From the NCBI GenBank assembly GCA_000697475.1, contig JNEU01000984.1, positions 124,001-188,000 on the forward strand: DNA of 64,000 nucleotides, given 5' to 3'. The stretch is from Lichtheimia corymbifera B2541. Taxonomy: Eukaryota; Mucoromycota; Mucoromycetes; Mucorales; Lichtheimiaceae. The notes beneath the pieces were generated by a model, which had not been told where the DNA came from, ran no database searches, and worked only from the letters and a program-made list of their open reading frames with translations. The translations under genes were made by a program, and so were the position numbers. This document shows positions 12,474 to 24,852 of this stretch, one piece after another (position 1 is the first letter of the stretch; every line of letters starts with the position of its first letter).

Positions 12474-13511
12474 ATGCCATCACAGGGACGTAAACCAGGG
12501 AAAGGATTATCCAAGAACAAACAAAAGGCTATTGCACGAGAACAAGAACGAAGACAAGCTGTATTCAATGCGTTTAGTCAGTTTTATGAACAAGAATATG
12601 GCCCGGAACGATGGTCTACACTCATGGCAGCCATGCATCAACCATCACGCCATTGCATTATGCTCAACAAGTACTGCACTACACCACCCGATCCAGAAAA
12701 GTTGACAGCATTGAACTTGGCACGACTTGGCTTTTGCAGCATTCCTTGTTTTGCAACCACGGACGCTGAGCGATTTCCGCACCCATCCAAAGACGATCAA
12801 GGCATGACAGACTATTACATTCTCGACGCTGGATCGGTATTAGCGACTGAGGCCTTGGATATTGAACCCCATGATCATGTCCTCGACTTGTGTGCTGCCC
12901 CCGGTGGCAAATCAGTATCTGTTCTTCAACGACTGGGACGTGGTGGCCACCTTACGGTCAATGAGTTATCAGCAGATCGACGACGACGACTACGACAAGT
13001 GTTGGATGGCTATGTACCCAAGGATGTATTGGAGGATTTGGTGACAGTGGTTGGCAAGGATGGCACCAAGTATTATCAAGAACCCGAGCAATATGACAAG
13101 GTGTTATTGGATGCTCCTTGTTCTTCAGAACGTCATTTACTGCATGATGAAAAGGAATTTGAGCAGTGGTCTCCCAAACGCACGGTCCATAATGCCACAC
13201 GACAACTCGCCTTGCTCAAAGCTGCTGTTCATTCGGTCCGTGTAGGTGGCACGGTGGTGTATGGTACATGCTCTATCAGCTCGGCAGAAAATGACAAGGT
13301 GATTAGCAAGTTTATGCGGAAAGGAAAGATTCCTGTCGAAGTAGTCAAACGCACATGGCCCATTGGTGAACGCACAAAGTATGGCTGGATTGTGCTTCCT
13401 GACAAAACGGATGGCTGGGGTCCTCTTTATTTTGCCACTCTCAAGAGAACTGGTGTCTCCAAGAATGACCATGATGATAGCGACGAGGAGGAACAAGAAG
13501 ATATTGCATAA
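12474..13511 (+). CDS. RNA (cytosine-5) methyltransferase, NOL1/NOP2/Sun family, NSUN3/NSUN4-like
   Basis: Intronless gene of 345 residues that starts 145 bases after the ABC transporter stop. SAM-dependent Rossmann-fold enzyme: SAM-binding DLCAAPGGK at 138-146, motif IV LLDAPCSSERHLL with Cys216, and motif VI YGTCSIS with Cys266, the usual catalytic Cys of the family. Compact size, the RH(S/L)L element after motif IV and the lack of N-terminal RNA-binding extensions match the NSUN3/NSUN4 branch (mitochondrial tRNA-Met or 12S rRNA in animals). The N-terminus is strongly basic (MPSQGRKPGKGLSKNKQKAI) and could be a targeting signal or an RNA contact. The acidic tail DDSDEEEQED is unusual. Substrate is not determinable here. 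Confidence 0.9.
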   Translation: MPSQGRKPGKGLSKNKQKAIAREQERRQAVFNAFSQFYEQEYGPERWSTLMAAMHQPSRHCIMLNKYCTTPPDPEKLTALNLARLGFCSIPCFATTDAERFPHPSKDDQGMTDYYILDAGSVLATEALDIEPHDHVLDLCAAPGGKSVSVLQRLGRGGHLTVNELSADRRRRLRQVLDGYVPKDVLEDLVTVVGKDGTKYYQEPEQYDKVLLDAPCSSERHLLHDEKEFEQWSPKRTVHNATRQLALLKAAVHSVRVGGTVVYGTCSISSAENDKVISKFMRKGKIPVEVVKRTWPIGERTKYGWIVLPDKTDGWGPLYFATLKRTGVSKNDHDDSDEEEQEDIA

Positions 13512-13598
13512 GCACGATGTAGCATACATATTTCATTGTAGATAAAACCCACACCTTAATTATATATCTCTGTTTGTACACAGGCATTATCAACTTTA

Positions 13599-16351
13599 TC
13601 ATATACATTCGTTGGATTGGGGGAAAATGGCTTCGAAATGGTTACTACTACTACTACTACTTGTTGGAGGATAAACGTCTTGATTATCACTACCACTACT
13701 ACCACCGCTATTCACCATTTGAACAACAGTGGCCACTGCGCTATCATCCAAGTCTTCAGTATTGGCTGTAGTAATATCGATGCCATGTTGATTATGAGCT
13801 TGTTGATCAAGGTTGGCCATGTAAACTCTCATTTCACGTGCATAGCGTGCTTTATCTTCTTCAGCCATTTTGATCCATGGGATACGTGCTTCATCAGACA
13901 TGTCACGCCACTGGGCACCAATGACTTTACTTATGGGTCCCACTGTCGATCCAGGGAATTGTTGAGCCACGTGAGGACGCACAGCTGCAAGGAAAAAGAG
14001 GAATGGAGACATGGGATGTTTGGGTGCAGTAGGATGTCGATGTCGTTTCTTTTTGCGTCCTCGTGGGTCACGTGGTGCATCAGGTGCATTGGATTTCCTC
14101 CTTCGCTTGGTACTACTACTGCTGCTTCGTTGCTGCTGCTTTTCCTCCTTGGTTGCCATTGACTTTTCCGTATTCGGTGATGATGAAGATGATGTATCAT
14201 TGTTCTTGCTTCGTCGTAACTTTGAAAGTCTCTTTGCTTCGGCAAGTTCAGCTTTAGATCGTCGTGTGTAAATAAAGTCGGGATGGTTCTTGAGATGATC
14301 TTGTTTGATGAGTGCAGCTTCCTGGATATACTTTTCTCGTTGTTCCTAATGAATAGAGATGAGTTAATTTTCTCACGTACGACGCGTAGAATTCAATACA
14401 ATCAAGGGGGTTTTTTACTATAGCTTACTGATGGTAATTGTTTCCACCTCTCGCCAATCTTTTTGCTTATTTCCGCGACTCCCATTTTGGGTGACACTTG
14501 CAATAATTTACGACGCATATCTCGATTGAATAACAAATAGGCATTGGGTGGTCGTTTTAATCGCTCACGTTCTGCTCGTAACGGTGGTGGTGCTGCAGTT
14601 GACTTTAATCGACCAATGTCATTCAATGCGTTTGCTTCTGCTGCACCGAGTCGACTCGCCAAATTCAACCGAGAAGAGGATTGATGGTGTACAGTGGTTG
14701 ATGTTGGATTTTGTTGCTGGTTGCATGAACAAAATGTGATAGGAGAAGAGGCTATACGTGGTGTATGCGGTTCTCCAGAATTGATCTCATCGGTGATAAT
14801 AGCAGCATCATCCGTATCATCGTCATCGTCGTCATCATCGTCGTCATCGTCATAGTCGCCACGAATGCTGAAATGAGTAGGGATAGAGAGACTGGGAGGA
14901 GAAGTTGAGGAAGATGTGTAATTGTTGGCTCGGTGATCACCTTGTTCATGCATGTGTTTCATAGAGATGAATGACGGATATGCTTTGAAGGGATGTTCAG
15001 GGATTTTACCCAGCGCCTCTTCCTGCTCTTGTCGTTCGGCTTCACGTATAGCATAAGGCGACACGATATGCTGTAATCCTGGTAACTGTACTCGCCCAAC
15101 CACGCCGTTACTATCAGCAGACATTTCTTGAAATGTGCGTTTGTTGGGGTACTTTTCCTCTTGCATATTGATGATGATGGCACGGTTATTACTGCTGCTG
15201 GTGCTGCTCCCTTTTCTTGATCGAGGTGCCTGGATAATAAGAGGGCAAGGGTGATAAATAAAGAAAGAGAAAGAAAAGAAAAAGAAGAAGGAAGAATATG
15301 ATATATATATGAGAATAGTTAAGGATGTGTGTATCAGAAAGGGAGATGTCGAGGAGTTGAGAGACGAGGGGGAAAAGAAAGAGAATGATATGAATATGTA
15401 TTTAGAAATACAGTTGTCAAGCCACCTCCACTTTCAAAGAAAGAATAATAAAGAAAGCGCACCTGATGATGATGATGATGAGACACTGCTGCTAAGTCTT
15501 GCTTGCTCTGATCGACAGAAAACAGGAGGTGTTGGTGGTCCTTCCCCTTTTTTGCTGCGAAGATCCATGTTGACTTGTCATCTTTGTCATTGTCGTCGTC
15601 AGTGTAGTGAGTAGTAGAAGGACCATTCTGGATCTTGATCGTGTTTCTTGGCAACGAGCAATCGGATAATGTTGTATGTGGGGTATCACTGGAGCTACAA
15701 TTGGATGATATGGGTGCCAAGATGGCTGGAAGATGATGAGGAGCCACGAAGGCACGTGAAGAAGAGCTTGATTCGGCATACGTTTTTGGATATTGCTGCT
15801 GCTCCGTTATTACATCGCTCCCGAATATTCCTGTGGCTTTCGATGCATATTGCCGCATATTAATTGTACCATCTTCATCATGGTCGTTGTGTAAATGTTG
15901 TCCATAATTGGGACATTTGTCGTGTTGCTCATCAATGCAAGGTGTCGTTATATTCATGGTCGATGCTACATCACCACTGCTGCTGCGGTTGGTTGGATAG
16001 GAATATTGGGGTGTCATGGTCGACGCCGTTGCCATGGCAATAGTGTTATTGCTCGTAGTTGTGGACAATGTCTATTATCGAGATGATGATGATGATGATG
16101 TGAGCTCTAGTACACTCCTTTTCCCTCCTTGATCAGTATTTCCCCTCAAAAGTGTTCCTTACAGTCAATGTAGCAGATGTTTGCTGTGCTAATGTTTCAG
16201 CGCTGTCGTACTCAAAATCAAACTCTGTACTGGCAATGTTATTGGATGTCACTGGTGCATGAAAGTCAAAGTCGTTATTATCCTCTCCCAAAGAGGAGGA
16301 GGAGGATGCAATGATGGGTAGCTGCAGAGATGTATTGTAAACTGAACCCAT
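13599..16351 (-). CDS. Two-HMG-box DNA-binding protein, putative transcription factor
   Basis: Four exons in transcript order: 16351-16163, 16071-15463, 15229-14429, 14345-13599; 781 residues, all introns phase 0. The N-terminal half is Ser/Thr/His-rich and includes a His run. An Asp run of about 13 residues lies near 392-405. HMG box 1 (about 490-560) starts RLKRPPNAYLLFNRDMRRKL and continues with EISKKIGERWKQLPS; an intron splits it. It resembles the MATA-HMG type of fungal regulators. HMG box 2 (about 640-708) reads PKHPMSPFLFFLAAVRPHVA and ends ARYAREMRVYM. A Lys/Arg-rich linker between the boxes may be a nuclear localisation signal. The start at 16351 is the first ATG in the frame; an extra upstream exon is possible because a CAG acceptor-like site lies near 16433. 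It is not the Mucorales sex locus as far as visible neighbours show. Confidence 0.82.
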
Positions 16352-17851
16352 GGAAGCTCGAACAAACGAAAACAATAGTGTACCAGGAGAGGAAGTTTGA
16401 TGGCTATAAGCAGAAAGTGTCACGCCGCTGTTCCTGGAGGCGAACAAAAGAGTGAATAGGGGAATAGAGTGGGGGAGGAGAGGAGTAGGTTGAGCAATGA
16501 AGAAATGGAGACCTTGAAGTCAATGGAGCAATGAGCAAAAGTGATCTCAAGTAGCTTTCAACGAGAACAAAAGAAAGAAAGCTAGAATGGGAATAAATGC
16601 GTGAGAGCGCGTGTGTGTGTGTGTGCACAAAGAGAAAAATGCGGGGCAGTTGAATTTTGGGTAATGTGATGCAAGATCCAACATCTTTATTTGGCATCAC
16701 AGTGGCGCATGCATTACCCTAAGGGGTGTTCGATTGCCTGCTAGACCCACGACGAATGGAATGTTTGTTTGTTATGTCTAGCACTCTCTTATTCACACGT
16801 ATGCATAGTATTGACAGCTAAAAGAATGAGCAATAAAGATTACTATTGGTGTAGTTAATCCTCCATGTAACAAATATAAACCAAGAGAAGGCCTTTAGGA
16901 ACAAGGGAAAGAAAACGCCATCACACCGTCATGTGCATCTGTAAACGTTGCATTGTGCAAAAAAAAAGTCGGGTGATTGTACAAAGCATTTGAGGATGCG
17001 TATTGATTTCTCGACAAGAAGATGTATACAATCGAAAAGAATGACTATGCAATGCATTTATAACACGTCAATCAATGTAATTTCATCCCCTTTGTGAATC
17101 ATGCAATAAAACAAGAACAACAAGCTTATATGCAGTTGCCCGCCGTTTCCCATTGTTCCACCATCGCCCCCCAGATCCGGGCGCCTGACCCACACTGCCT
17201 TACACAGCAGCATGTCACAACAGCAATAACAACGCGTTACCCCCGCTTGTTTGAAATACACTAAAAGTCCTTTGGTGCACGGTCATGGGGACGCTCATCG
17301 AACGGAGATGTCCATGTTGATCATTGATGATCCGCGTGACACTGCTTGATTGCACCACCCATTTATCTGCAATCGCTATATGGTTAGTGCCATCGAAGTT
17401 CCTATACAATAAACGAGCATTCAAAATCTTATCAGTAATCTAGCTTGCACGACACTGTTGGACATTATATTATCACCCTAGCATACAAATGTTTTGACAA
17501 CGCCAGATATTGGATATTATGCTATTGTGTCATCAACGCATTTACGAGCAAAGCAAGCAACCCGGGTCGCTAGTTTAACATTAATCGAGGACGCTTGCTC
17601 TATATTCTATCTCGTCTCATTTCTTTAATTATCTTTGTGACCTAGCTAGCATGGACAAAAAGTCAGGTCACAACATGCCGAGTAATTTATTGGATAAAGT
17701 CAAAGTTACAATAGGCGTACTTTTCGCTCGAAAATGAAATGTCATTATCAACCAAGTCCGTCGCATCGAGATGTGATGTTTATTGTAGATCCCTCCCTCA
17801 TATGTCTATAATGATTCTTCTACTAGTCATCCAGTGACCAGGTCCCCTTGT
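16352..17851. other. 1.5 kb intergenic region
   Basis: Lies between the HMG gene 5' end and the 3' end of the glycosyltransferase-like gene. It contains a (GT)n run near 16611-16624. Minus-strand frames at 17058-17261 and 17215-17424 have protein-like stretches (e.g. LLYRNFDGTNHIAIADKWVV) but no recognised family or clear splice partners, so no gene is called. Confidence 0.4.
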
Positions 17852-19052
17852 TTACAAATCTAGAGAAATATATAAATACCAACACAGCATAAAAGACCTG
17901 ATGTTTTTCTTACCAATGGAAGAAGGATGAAGTAAACGACCCATCTTATCCAGCGAGCTGAGGCGTTCTTGACAAAACTCGTCCTGATGGATGGTAACAC
18001 CATGGAATTCAGGGTATTCAAAGCATTGAAATCCAGCACGCACAGCGAGTAATGTGATGGCCGATTGATCTTGTCGGTGGTTTTGCCTTGATGATCCGGG
18101 AGGTGCAATACAATTCTTGTCCAAACCACATTCATACCAAGGTGTGACCAACTCATTGAGAATGCGTGGGTTATCCGTATCAAAACCAAGTGCTGCACCA
18201 TTGCAATTCTCGAGCATCGCGTATTGCTTACGATCCATCTTGAGATAATCAAAGATGCCCAGATGATTGAATTTTGAACCGACAAAGCCAGTACTTCTTG
18301 GTGACCAAAAGCCGTACTTGCGAATGTATTCAGGGATCATGCGCATAAACATGAGATTGGGTACATCGCCAGTGTCCAACCAGATAATCACACCGCCATA
18401 TTGTTCCTGAACCTCCTTGACGATACCAGTCTTCCATGCATATTCTCCACGATTCACTGTGATATCCCAGAATGCAGGATAAGCGCTATAGTTGAATGTC
18501 ACGAGCTGGTCAAAGTATTCATGTTGCTGCAGATTGGCCATAATCGTCTTTTGCTGGTCATTCGTGCCCAAATCATAGACCACTAATCTTGGAAATGAAC
18601 GCACATGCTGTCTCATATCTTTCAATGTATATAACATGCCCTCCAATGCACAAAAATGATTGGCACTTGCAGCTGTCACAATGGTGAAAGGAAATTCGTC
18701 GTTGGATATCTCGTCATGATCGTTCGGTGTCAATGGTTTCTCGTTGACTGGTATCGATGGGTCATTGTCATCACTTTGATTGTCTGATGGTGGTGGTGGC
18801 GGTGGTGGCGGTAATGGATCATTGCTTAGATCGTCTTGACTAGGCGAATCGCATACACCTCCAGGACACTCGTTGTTTACAAAGTCACCTTGTAAAAGCA
18901 AAGAAAACAACAAAGTCAATACAATGCTTTACGCGACATGAGGGCATAAACTTACTTTTGTGAGCGTCATTGGCTTGGTGTGCAACGATGATGAGACAAA
19001 GGATACAGAATGCAAAGATGAGTTGTAGTATGATGGAGCGTTTGAAGGGCAT
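17852..19052 (-). CDS. Type II membrane protein, putative glycosyltransferase-like
   Basis: Exons in transcript order: 19052-18956, 18888-17914, 17859-17852. The first exon encodes a short basic cytosolic tail and one TM helix (IILQLIFAFCILCLIIVAHQ), a Golgi-type anchor. A Pro-rich stem with an eight-Pro run follows. The luminal domain starts with FTIVTAASANHFCALEGMLY, has YGGVIIWLDTGDVPNLMFM (a D-x-x-D-type site typical of GT-A enzymes), YGFWSPRSTGF, and conserved-looking Cys pairs. The pattern suggests a nucleotide-sugar-dependent transferase, but I cannot name the family or donor. The last intron (17913-17860, 54 nt) is in frame and lacks a stop, so retention adds 18 residues and ends at the same TAA; both forms are readable. 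Confidence 0.72.
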
Positions 19053-19578
19053 TAGGGAGTGTATTAGTATACGTGCATGTAGGGTAAATGAAGAACAAAA
19101 TGAAAGCAAATGCGTGTATGAAAGAGAGGGACAAGGAAGGGGAATATGCAAGAGAGGAGGAGGAGAGGTTTTTTTTTTCGTCACCAGAATCTTTGATGAC
19201 AAGGCTGGACTTTTTGAAATGAATGAAGCATTGTACTACACTCTAATTATAGCAGCACAGTAAAATGATCTCCTAGGCCATACTTGGCTATCCCACAAAA
19301 CAGGACGATCGCGACCCCGTGATCTAGCCATTCGCTTCATTTGCACAGCAAGCTATTTTCTTATTTGATACAATACATACAAAGTGTGGATGTTTCTATT
19401 GAATATGCAATAGGGGATAAAACGAATGAAGGAGGAGAAAATGCAGTAATAATGGTACAGCAGTGAAAGAATAGCAAATTATGCAAAGATAGAACGATTA
19501 CATGATATGAGGGGTTGAGGATGTCTGATGGATGGTGGTGGTAAAAGGATGATCGGGATTGGTACAAACTATCGTCTT
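19053..19578. other. Intergenic: promoter of the glycosyltransferase-like gene and 3' region of the kinase-like gene
   Basis: 526 bases with a T9 run near 19169-19178 and no coding signal. Confidence 0.45.
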
Positions 19579-21584
19579 TCATGATGCCTGAAGAGGACGT
19601 CCAAATTCATGATAGGGTCGACTGGGCGGTGGATAAGGTCCCCGCACGACGAATAAAGTAGCACGCTTAATAACATGCATGGCCTTTCGTAAGGGTCGTC
19701 GACGTGAACGCTGCTTCTTTGGCTTTTCGGTAGATGATGAAGATGATTCGTTTTCGACAACTACAGAGATTGAAGGTTGTGACTGCACAGCAGCTGGTAT
19801 CTCTTGATCGGTTGTCATGAGCGGTGGTTCAGGTTGTTGTTGTTGTGTGGTAGGTAAACGTTGTTCAATCGTTGATGGTGGTGTAGGGTCTCGACTTGCA
19901 CTGCTGGTGGTGTCTTCTTCCTCTGATGATGTAGCAGTGGGTGGCACAGCCACTTTGTAAGGATTGACCCATGGATGGTGAAGAACAAGATCTAGAGAGG
20001 CTCTTGTCGTATCAGGAGCAAGCATACGTCGTAACAAGTCCTTTGCATCTATGCATATAGAAATGAATACACATCCAGGTCATGTATGATAGTATTAATT
20101 ACCTTCCGAGCAATCCTGTGGGAGACTAAAGTCTGCACTAAGCATCTTTTTAAATAGTTTCCGATCATTGTTAGCCACGAAAGGATAACGCCCAACAAGC
20201 ATGCGATAGAGATTGACGCCTAATACCCAAACATCCACACGACTATTGTGGAATGTGCCGTGTGTTGATAGCTCTGGTGGGATGAATTGAGAATTCCTAT
20301 CATGTGTCATCAGCTTTCATTCAACGTTACAGATCACATGATGAGGAGAATGCACTTACCCACAGAATTTGTGATCCTCTATTTTGCCATCCACCTCCAA
20401 TCGAATACACTGCACATTGTCATATGCATTGAAAACAACCTGCATTTCCTTTGGAATAACACCCTTGTACTCGTTATGAAACTTTTTAGCCGATTGAACC
20501 ATTTTAATAAACTTGCGACGGCATTTGGCTTCGTCTCCAATAACGTGATGTCGAAACTGTGGTTCTCGCTTTTGGGGCTGTGATGGCCAAAGTGGTGGTG
20601 GATGATATGATGCACTTGAGGATGATGTAGATGAACCCGAAGAATCACCACTTGCATTAGTGCCATTACTGGTAATCGATATCCGTTTGAGCTTATCATC
20701 ATCAAGACTGGATGACAATGGCCGTGGTCGTGTCATGGTTTGTGATGACAAGGATAAAATTGTCTCGCTTTCCTCAATAATAGTATACAAGGCACCTCGA
20801 AAAGCTCGCTCATCTGCCGAAAGACGCTATAATAAAACACGTGATGAGTTAAAAAGTCAAATTGGCATGGAATGTGCGTGTGTGTATGAGTGCGTGCATG
20901 AGGTTTGTGCGGGTACACCCTCCTCTTTTGCTTCGGATTTGCGGACCGTTTGCCCCAAGCACACCAAATATAGCGCCCATGAAATTAGATGATGTGCCTG
21001 TGCAACCAAGTAACCAAGCTCTATTGTTACAAATGTGCAAGTTTACAATAGGAAAAGTAAACAAACATGCAACAAAGCAAGGGGCAATCAAACTTGTGCT
21101 TACATTATATCCATGGGCACACACATATACACACACACTTCCATTGATGGCGTGCACATTCCACCTCTCATCGGTATATCGGAAAGAGATGGTTGTACTC
21201 TGAGTGTAGAATGAAATAGGTGCAACTTACGTGAGTGACCGGAGCCACTTCCGCTTGGGGAGCGATACGCTTTGCACGTGTGAACCGATTGATGCCACTG
21301 CTATTTTCAGATGCTGATGATGATGATGCTTGTGGTGTATTTGGTGGCAGGTTTCTACCAATATTGCTACCGGTACCTGCATCTCCAAGCGAGGCAATAA
21401 AGGGTAATGGAGGTCGGTCAGGTGAAAGATCCCCAAAATCATCCCTTTCTGCTGTGAATTTGTCTACTAGCTTGGTCCACCACCCTTTTAATATATCCGT
21501 GTGTTGTTGTTGTTGTTGTTGTTCCTCTTGTTGTTGCCGACTTGTAGCTGGTAAATATGATCCGAGCGAAAATCGCGGCATCAT
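19579..21584 (-). CDS. Kinase C-lobe-only protein (degenerate pseudokinase, CAMK/Tribbles-like C-lobe)
   Basis: Exons in transcript order: 21584-21231, 20826-20360, 20296-20103, 20048-19579; 494 residues. Residues 1-220 are low complexity (Gln, Ser, Pro) with no P-loop, VAIK Lys or alpha-C helix. A kinase-like stretch starts at about 223 (FIKMVQSAKKFHNE, alpha-E-like). The catalytic-loop HRD position reads PKE (243-245), and the DFG position reads KFCG (271-274). The rest of the C-lobe is well kept: FIPPEL (APE-like), DVWVLGVNLYRMLVGRYPF (alpha-F), LPQDCSEDAKDLLRRMLAPD and HHPWVNPY. A basic tail (KKQRSRRRPLRK) follows. The first intron is unusually long (403 nt); I searched it on the coding strand and saw no N-lobe exon. 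Inferred role: scaffold or substrate adaptor, not a phosphotransferase. Confidence 0.72.
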
Positions 21585-24202
21585 CAGATGCCCATCAAAT
21601 GTAACGCAGCCAAGACCACGATAACCAGCAAAAGAAAAAGGAAAAAGAAAAGAGCAAGAGCAGCGAAAAAGAGAGAGAGAAAGAGAGAGAGATGAAAATA
21701 CGCTAGTCCCTGATGGAAGGCCAAAAAAGAAAACGTAAACAAGGTTCCATGGCCGCCTCTTTTTTGTGTGCACATTTGTAAGAAAACGTGGCCATGTCGC
21801 GACTATCGTCTACTTGCCGGTGGCTCGAGCCGACTTTACAAAATAGGTAATTGCCCACCTTGTTCTATAGTGCATACGCTCAATCACTGACAAAACATCC
21901 CATCAACATGATCTTGTATTAGATATATTATCATTTCCTGTTTCCATGGATAAACTAGAGTTTGTATTTGTGCATCGTGAACGAATGATAGTGGCACAAG
22001 GAACGAAGCATATTCTCACACCCATGAAGCATAAACTGTTGTTGTTGTCCCTTTTTTTTTACTTCATCCATCTTGTAGTTTTGGTGGAAAGGTAAACAGT
22101 TATATGCATTGGATAATTGACAATATCGACAGATCCAGCATTCATCATTTATATGTGTCGATCCCTCCTTTTTTCCCCCTACAGTCTATCTTGGAGGGGC
22201 CAAGCCTATATCGAAGCACCGATTTGATTGGCCAAAGAGACAACAACGATCGACGGTGCATCCACTGATTGTTGAGGTGCTTCATAAATGCCTTGCATGG
22301 GAACGTAGCATATCCGGTGAATCGATCCCTTGAGTGTGTCATCATCCGCCAAGCATGCCCAGCGCCTTGAAAAAGTCTAATCATGATCATGATTGGTTTT
22401 TGCTTTTTTATTTCTTGTCAACATGATTTGGATGGCTTTAACTTTTTCAATGTAGCTATATAGGTGGATGTAATATCGGATCACTATCCGGTTCATGTTG
22501 CACAGCTGACGTTGCTCAAAAAAGTATTGCCTTGATCACACCGCTCATTTAGGGAGTAAGATGGTGGCAACGTAAAGGCCATGTGAGCATTGTTTTTTAC
22601 CAGAGAAACTTCTTCTATGCGCGCAGATGATCTCCGAGGAAGGTGAAGCGCCAAAAGACAAACAAATAATGATGGCATTTTTTGACATGGTTCACTATTA
22701 AAGTTTGTATGCTTTACGCCATGTGAAACTATACGCTATAACCTAACCTACCCTTGCAGTTGGTGATCTTTAGCAGCTTTAACAAGGCTAGAGGCAACCA
22801 ACAATATGGATCATGATTCATTTTTGACTACCACGTGAACGAATAGGTTGGAGCGAACGTGGGGGTATCATTTATTGCATGCATAATGAATGCTATTTGT
22901 AGGACTACAGATGTTGGATCCAAGCGGCTGCATAAACACCGTTTTGTTGGTGCTCCTTCCTTCCCCGCTTCAGGCACTCGCCATTGGCTCGTGGTTAACA
23001 TGTTGCTACTCCATTGCTCCATGTCAGTTTGCTGCTGCTCAAACCATGTATGAGGTCGCTTACATTTGTATTCTCCAGTAGTCATGACCAAGTCCTTGTT
23101 CCTTCATTGTGTCAACGACCTCCTTGACAACATGACTTTGGCCACAGCAACACCAGACGACAACGCCCATTACAGGCACGACATTGGCCAGCATCGACAT
23201 TGTTGAGGTTGTCCCTACGTCAGAGCCACTTTTTACACACCCTCTCGTCTAAACGCTATCAAGAACCCTGTGGTACGTATCATGGATAGCCCGAACGATA
23301 GACTCTACTCATGGTATTAACCTTTGTCGTCATTATCCATGTAGTTCTTTTATGACTTGTGTTCATTGTTATCTCGTGGCCTATTATTTCCTTTGCGGCA
23401 TATGTATGTTCTAGCTTCCTTTTCAGTTTCATTGTGCATTGACAGGTGCTTGAATAGCGAGCCGCTTGCAAACGCTTACTGGATGCCTATTCTCGAGGTG
23501 GAAGGATTATCAAGATATCTATCATGGCATGATACAGGGGCGATCACAAGCTACTATCTACTGCTGCCCTATGCTTATGGATGAAGCTGTCAATGACTAT
23601 CAGCTTTTCTGAAACCAACACTCCCATAAGCGTCCTCGACCGCAGCAAGTGATTGTGATAGCAGATCACCTTGTTTATCTCGAATCCTGATATACGGGCC
23701 ACACTATCAAAGCTCTTCAGACATATTACTGGTGGATGTGATCCAGCACTCTATCAGCCCATCACCATTTCATCACTCTTTCCTCCTTCTGCGGCGATCA
23801 CAGAAATAACCACGCCCACCATGCAGATATAAACAAGATCAGTGTTGTCGCCCTTCGTTTTACTCCCACGCATCTCTTTTTTCTCATCATATCGCTCCTT
23901 GGTCGCTGACTCCCTCAAAACCAAAAGTTGATGTGTGAATGCCATTGTGGGCGGCTCTCTTTGTAATCCACATGTATACCCGTATTCGTGATGATATTTG
24001 GCGTGTCATTGTTATTATCCAAGAGACGCAAGACGTGCATCATGACGAGGCTCGAGTGGAAGAGTTCGACAAGGAGTTGAAGGAGGCACGATCCGTATTA
24101 TCCAGAGAAAGGTCTCCCATTATCATTATGATTTGGCTCTTTTATCAAGGTAAAACCTAATCATATAGCGTGTTGAAGCACATACTCACAGTCCTTTGGT
24201 GT
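21585..24202. other. 2.6 kb gene-poor region
   Basis: No gene is called. Short frames (e.g. 22145-22390 minus, 22859-23053 plus, 23939-24160 plus) lack family resemblance. The 23939-24160 frame has a charged helical segment (EEFDKELKEARSVLSRER) directly upstream of the GIY-YIG-element fragment and may be a relic of the same insertion; that is only a guess. Confidence 0.4.
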
Positions 24203-24852
24203 AGTGAACTGAAGATGACGTTGATGTGACGCTACGATTCAAGGCAAGGACCCAGACACAAGCGGATACAGGAAGAGATACAAATAAGGATGACATTCAT
24301 CTGCATGAGGAAGTGAACCAACAAGCATATACGTTTCTTTTGCGAAACAACAAGATACACTCGGATCACTCTGGAGGAAGCCTTTGGACGCATGAGACGC
24401 AGCAGCAAGGCTATAAGGACATCGGGATACCAGCTTTCACTGCCGTAACCAAGGTCAGCAATCGTCAAAAAATCATACAGCCCATGGATGCATTATGGCT
24501 ACTGCAGAAATTCGTGAACGAGCAAATATCACAAAAGACCAACTTTCACCTTGCTTCATCTGATTTCATCGGCATTATCCGTAGCGACTTTGTGTCATTT
24601 CAGCAAACGTTCATCGGCTTATTGAACAACAGCTATCGGAAGCATCCTTATATTCGTCGATGGTAGGAGAAGATCAATGAACCAACAACATCGAGAATAT
24701 TGCTGCCAACCTACATCCCTTATGGCCGAAAGCATCCTGCTGGTTGGATTTCGTGCACATTCCAAGCCATTTTTAGAAGACCATAGCAACCATAAGCAAT
24801 GTATATTATCAGTGAAATAAAACGTTACTATAAAACAGCCATTACTTTGCAA
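24203..24852 (+). pseudogene. 3' fragment of the GIY-YIG-like element, inverted relative to the 25-28 kb copy
   Basis: The frame from 24226 to 24664 encodes QQQGYKDIGIPAFTAV, NRQKIIQPMDALWLLQ, SDFIGIIRSDFVSFQQTF and NNSYRKHPYIRRW, the same order of motifs as the minus-strand copy at 25063-25684. DNA similarity continues past the stop (gaccatagcaaccataagcaatg against gaccatagcaaccagaagcaatg on the other copy) to a shared aataaaacgtta. Homology begins around 24203, so most of the gene is missing here. The copy keeps the 17 bases that the other has lost near 24524-24540, but lacks about 24 bases after GYKD and stops early at RRW. It is non-functional alone but useful for reconstructing the history of the other copy. 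Confidence 0.75.

Noticed and set aside
16404..16700. 98-codon minus-strand frame upstream of the HMG gene, considered as an extra first exon
   Set aside because: A Leu/Ser/Pro-rich translation of repetitive promoter DNA without a good donor to the HMG frame. A CAG acceptor-like site near 16433 leaves slight doubt.
20849..21157. Search for a hidden kinase N-lobe exon in the long first intron of the kinase-like gene
   Set aside because: The only sizeable frame on the coding strand there has no glycine loop, VAIK or alpha-C pattern.
23939..24160. 73-codon frame with a charged helix upstream of the element fragment, considered as a gene
   Set aside because: Too short, no family, no splice partner; mentioned only as a possible relic.
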